Shown in pieces: positions 61,482-64,000 of a DNA stretch of 64,000 nucleotides (positions are counted from its first letter, which is position 1; the number at the start of each line of letters is the position of its first letter). The notes under the pieces were generated by a model that was not told the origin of the DNA, made no database searches, and worked only from the letters and a program-made list of their open reading frames with translations. The position numbers and the translations under genes are program-made. The stretch is from Chryseobacterium capnotolerans (GTDB taxonomy: Bacteria > Bacteroidota > Bacteroidia > Flavobacteriales > Weeksellaceae). The DNA lies in assembly GCF_021278965.1 (NCBI RefSeq), contig NZ_CP065589.1, forward strand, positions 1,679,001 to 1,743,000. The letters are read 5' to 3'.

Positions 61482-64000
61482 TTATTTTTTAACGAATTTC
61501 AGATTTGAAGTGGTTCCCTTATCTTCAATTGAAATAATATAAGCTCCAGTGCTCAGTCTTGAAACGGAGATCTTATTATCTGAGATCTGGCCGCTCATTA
61601 CTTTCTGACCTACCATATTCGTAATGCTAAATGTAGCTTTAGAAGAAATCTGAGTTACATTCAATACATCAGTTACCGGGTTAGGATAGATCTGGATAGA
61701 AGCTTTGTCTTTTACTACATCGTTTGTAGAAAGCTGTGCCTGAATATTTACAGGGTAATCTTCAAATTCACCATACTGAACATTGCTACATGCACTGCTA
61801 GGCGCTTGAGCATATGAATAGGCAACTCTCATCATTACATTTCCTCCGGTATAAGCATCTGCTGGTACTGGGAATGTTCCGGATGCAAGAGGAAGCGAAT
61901 TAGCTTCACTAGAATAGATCATTTCAGTAGAAGAGAAGAATCCATCTCTGTTGAAATCAATCCATGCCGTTACTCCACTATAATATTGACTAGCTGTAGG
62001 CCATGATTTAGTGATGCTGATTGAGTTTCCAGCAGTTCCTGCTTTAAGGGTAATCAACTTGGAAGGATCTGTAGTATAATCAGTATATATAGACGCAGCA
62101 GAAGTATTTGAAACAGGGTTCATTCCTGCACCGGTTACTGTAACATTGGAAATGAATCCGGCAAGGTTAAAGTTTCCACCTGCTCCATTATTTCCAGCTA
62201 CTGTAGGAGTACACTTAGTAAGAGAAGCTGTTGTAAATACTGAAGATGCTGAGAAATCTCCAGGTACTACACCACACTTAGTCGCTATTTGTACTTCATA
62301 TTGAGTGGCCTCAGTCAGGTTAGATATATTATAAGAGTTTGTTGTTACAGGAACTGTAGTCCATGTTGCTGTTCCTGTTGGTCTGTATTGTAAAGAGTAT
62401 GTAGCATCTTGTAATGCATTCCATTTTACACTTGCAGAGTTTCTTGTAATCCCTGTTACTGTAATTCCTGTTGGAGCTGCTGTACTACAAGCTGCTGAAG
62501 CATCAGCAACTGTGGCAGTACCTAGAGCATAGAATATATGATCAATAGCACTTACTCTGATCTTTACAGAAGTTCCGGTTGCTAATGAATTAAATGCAAA
62601 AGGTTCAGCCCCGTCATTTGGAGTGGAAGGAGTAATAACAGTCCATGTAGCACCATTGTCAATAGTATAATCTATTTTAACATTCTGTACGTTGTATGGT
62701 GCATTATTGGTATTCACTACATCCCAAGTGATCGCCGCCGGAGTATTTTTATAAACTGTAGTTGAAGTTACTCTAAAAGGACCTTCGTTTCCTACATCTA
62801 CTTTCATCAGGCTGCTTTGTGTCTGTTGCTGATCGAAATTAGGATTATTATCTCTTGCTGTTACTTTGAAGTTTAACGTTCTCGGTACATTGGATACCGT
62901 TTCCCAAGATGTGCTGCTTGGAGTATTGTTAAGAACATTTGATAACTTAGGGAAATAACGTGTAGGGGAAGTAGTAGGCATGATTGATCTGAAATTAGCC
63001 CCGTTATTTCTGGAGGCATTTACAGGTCCAAATGCACTTGCTGTAAGATCATACTGTTCCCATGTATAGGTTATAGGATCGTTTTGTGCATCTGTTGCAG
63101 AAGCAGTTAAAAGAAAAGGGGTACCTTTTGGAATCATTCTGCTCGCCATTGGCTGTATTACAGGTGGTGTATTGGCAACAGGAGTGATCGTACCACAAGT
63201 TACAAAATTAGTATATTCAGCTACCTCTTCAATATTCTTCGTATGGAAGTAAGCATCAGAATTCATTTGAACATTATAGTTCGTGATCCCTGCATACCCC
63301 ATAATGGTAGAACCTGAACCTGGTTCCATGTGAGCTCCGTGAAGAGCAATAGACATAGTGTGAGCTGCCCCAAACTGGTGTCCTATTTCATGAGCAACAA
63401 AGTCAATATCATAAGTATCTCCAAAAGGCTGATCTACGATGTTAGGAGAAGTAATCCCTGCTCCTTTTGATGTGTCATCATCATTGTCTTCTGGATTTCT
63501 GCAGACGTTACCTACATCACCGGCACTACCACCACCACCTCTGTGGCCAAAGAAGTGTCCAATGTCATAGGCATCATTTCCTACACCTACCGTATTGCTA
63601 AGAGTCTGTTGAACCTGTAAATTCCATGCTCCAGGAGCGCTGTATGATATTGCTCCAGTAGTTGGGTTTGTAGTTGCAATAACATTAGAATAAGGATCTG
63701 TAGCTGGATCTGTAAATATTATTTGAGGGAAATCCTGAACAATCATGTGAATACCAAAATCTTTCTCAAATACTCCATTTACTCTGTGCATTGTAGCATT
63801 GATACGAGCTGCTGCCTGAGGAACACCTCCTGCAAGTTGAGTATATTCACCGTTTACAGAGATTGCAATTCTGTAAGTTCTATATTTTTGTTCGTTATTT
63901 TTATTAGGATTTTTGAAGCCGTTCAGAACATTTTTTGTACTCGCCAGCTTATTCATTTGCTTTTTTAAGGCTTCAGGTTCAGAAACTTTACATTCAAAAG
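61482..64000 (-). CDS. Secreted reprolysin-like (M12B) zinc metalloprotease with fibronectin, GEVED and T9SS domains, 5' end outside window
   Basis: The frame runs to the window edge without a stop, so the ATG at 63956 need not be the start; the signal peptide and propeptide lie beyond 64000. The catalytic domain shows VAHEIGHQFGAAH (HExxHxxGxxH, metzincin) and the Met-turn STIMGYAG. Then follow a cadherin- or Ig-like region, a fibronectin type III domain (TGITVTGITRNSASVKWNALQ), a GEVED domain ending ACSNVQYGEFEDYPVNI, and a C-terminal type IX sorting domain (IYPNPVTDVLNVT ... LSTGAYIISIEDKG, FVKK). It is secreted through T9SS and probably bound to or released from the surface. Confidence 0.92.
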   Translation of the reverse strand, partial: FECKVSEPEALKKQMNKLASTKNVLNGFKNPNKNNEQKYRTYRIAISVNGEYTQLAGGVPQAAARINATMHRVNGVFEKDFGIHMIVQDFPQIIFTDPATDPYSNVIATTNPTTGAISYSAPGAWNLQVQQTLSNTVGVGNDAYDIGHFFGHRGGGGSAGDVGNVCRNPEDNDDDTSKGAGITSPNIVDQPFGDTYDIDFVAHEIGHQFGAAHTMSIALHGAHMEPGSGSTIMGYAGITNYNVQMNSDAYFHTKNIEEVAEYTNFVTCGTITPVANTPPVIQPMASRMIPKGTPFLLTASATDAQNDPITYTWEQYDLTASAFGPVNASRNNGANFRSIMPTTSPTRYFPKLSNVLNNTPSSTSWETVSNVPRTLNFKVTARDNNPNFDQQQTQSSLMKVDVGNEGPFRVTSTTVYKNTPAAITWDVVNTNNAPYNVQNVKIDYTIDNGATWTVITPSTPNDGAEPFAFNSLATGTSVKIRVSAIDHIFYALGTATVADASAACSTAAPTGITVTGITRNSASVKWNALQDATYSLQYRPTGTATWTTVPVTTNSYNISNLTEATQYEVQIATKCGVVPGDFSASSVFTTASLTKCTPTVAGNNGAGGNFNLAGFISNVTVTGAGMNPVSNTSAASIYTDYTTDPSKLITLKAGTAGNSISITKSWPTASQYYSGVTAWIDFNRDGFFSSTEMIYSSEANSLPLASGTFPVPADAYTGGNVMMRVAYSYAQAPSSACSNVQYGEFEDYPVNIQAQLSTNDVVKDKASIQIYPNPVTDVLNVTQISSKATFSITNMVGQKVMSGQISDNKISVSRLSTGAYIISIEDKGTTSNLKFVKK

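Overview
The window comes from the chromosome of a low-GC Bacteroidota of the class Flavobacteriia, most likely Chryseobacterium or a close relative. Evidence: many genes are preceded by the Bacteroidota -7 box TAnnTTTG; a secreted metalloprotease carries a type IX secretion (T9SS) C-terminal sorting domain; a GLPGLI-family protein, DUF4180, GHL10 and flavobacterial lectin-like proteins are present; and there are nine small double-glycine leader peptides of the kind seen in Chryseobacterium. No database search was run; all family names come from reading motifs.

Layout. 1-8144 is a defence island: the end of hsdS, a PIN-domain gene, hsdR, then mcrB and mcrC, all on the plus strand and tightly packed. 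8246-16496 holds ordinary genes (DUF1294, typA, a GHL10 lipoprotein, ferritin, ychF, a Ca-binding-repeat lipoprotein), most with clear promoters and terminators, plus one solitary GG-leader peptide at 9070. 16511-24229 holds eight more GG-leader peptides on the minus strand, in three transcription units (four genes, one gene, three genes). Between them lies a plus-strand block of NAD-dependent reductases, an MBL-fold hydrolase and two AraC-type regulators. 24332-36010 contains a methionine-type aminotransferase, a 158-bp tandem repeat element, a DUF2867 gene, the topoisomerase IV pair parE/parC with a membrane protein gene between them, a rhomboid protease, an AraC-type membrane regulator and an SDR/epimerase pair. 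36119-42286 (minus) carries a lectin-like exported protein, DUF4180, prmC, yaaA, a CPBP protease and a threonylcarbamoyl-AMP synthase. 42388-43018 is a tandem array of six initiator tRNA genes. 43410-57626 holds a methyltransferase, an Ada-like zinc protein with a 2OG oxygenase, a GNAT enzyme, BlaI with an M56 peptidase, GLPGLI, an acetyltransferase, a transaldolase-like aldolase, peptidase E, a PBP4-type carboxypeptidase and a histidine kinase. 57716-64000 (minus) encodes three exported zinc metallopeptidases (M61, M1, M12B-like), the last cut by the window edge.

The most interesting system is the GG-leader peptide family. Eight of the nine share a leader (KxLxKxELxxIxGG) and a core with invariant spacing C-x6-C-x4-C. 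They form three transcription units, and each unit is preceded, 28-29 nt before its first start codon, by the same promoter-like element that departs from the usual -7 box. No transporter or modifying enzyme lies in the window, so the export machinery must be elsewhere.

A second pattern matters to anyone using this sequence. Twelve single-base indels, all in homopolymer runs of 5-7 bases, break nine genes between 17.6 and 49 kb, including parE and parC, which are normally essential. These look like sequencing errors rather than biology. The truncated PIN gene in the restriction island is different: it has an in-frame stop, not a homopolymer indel.
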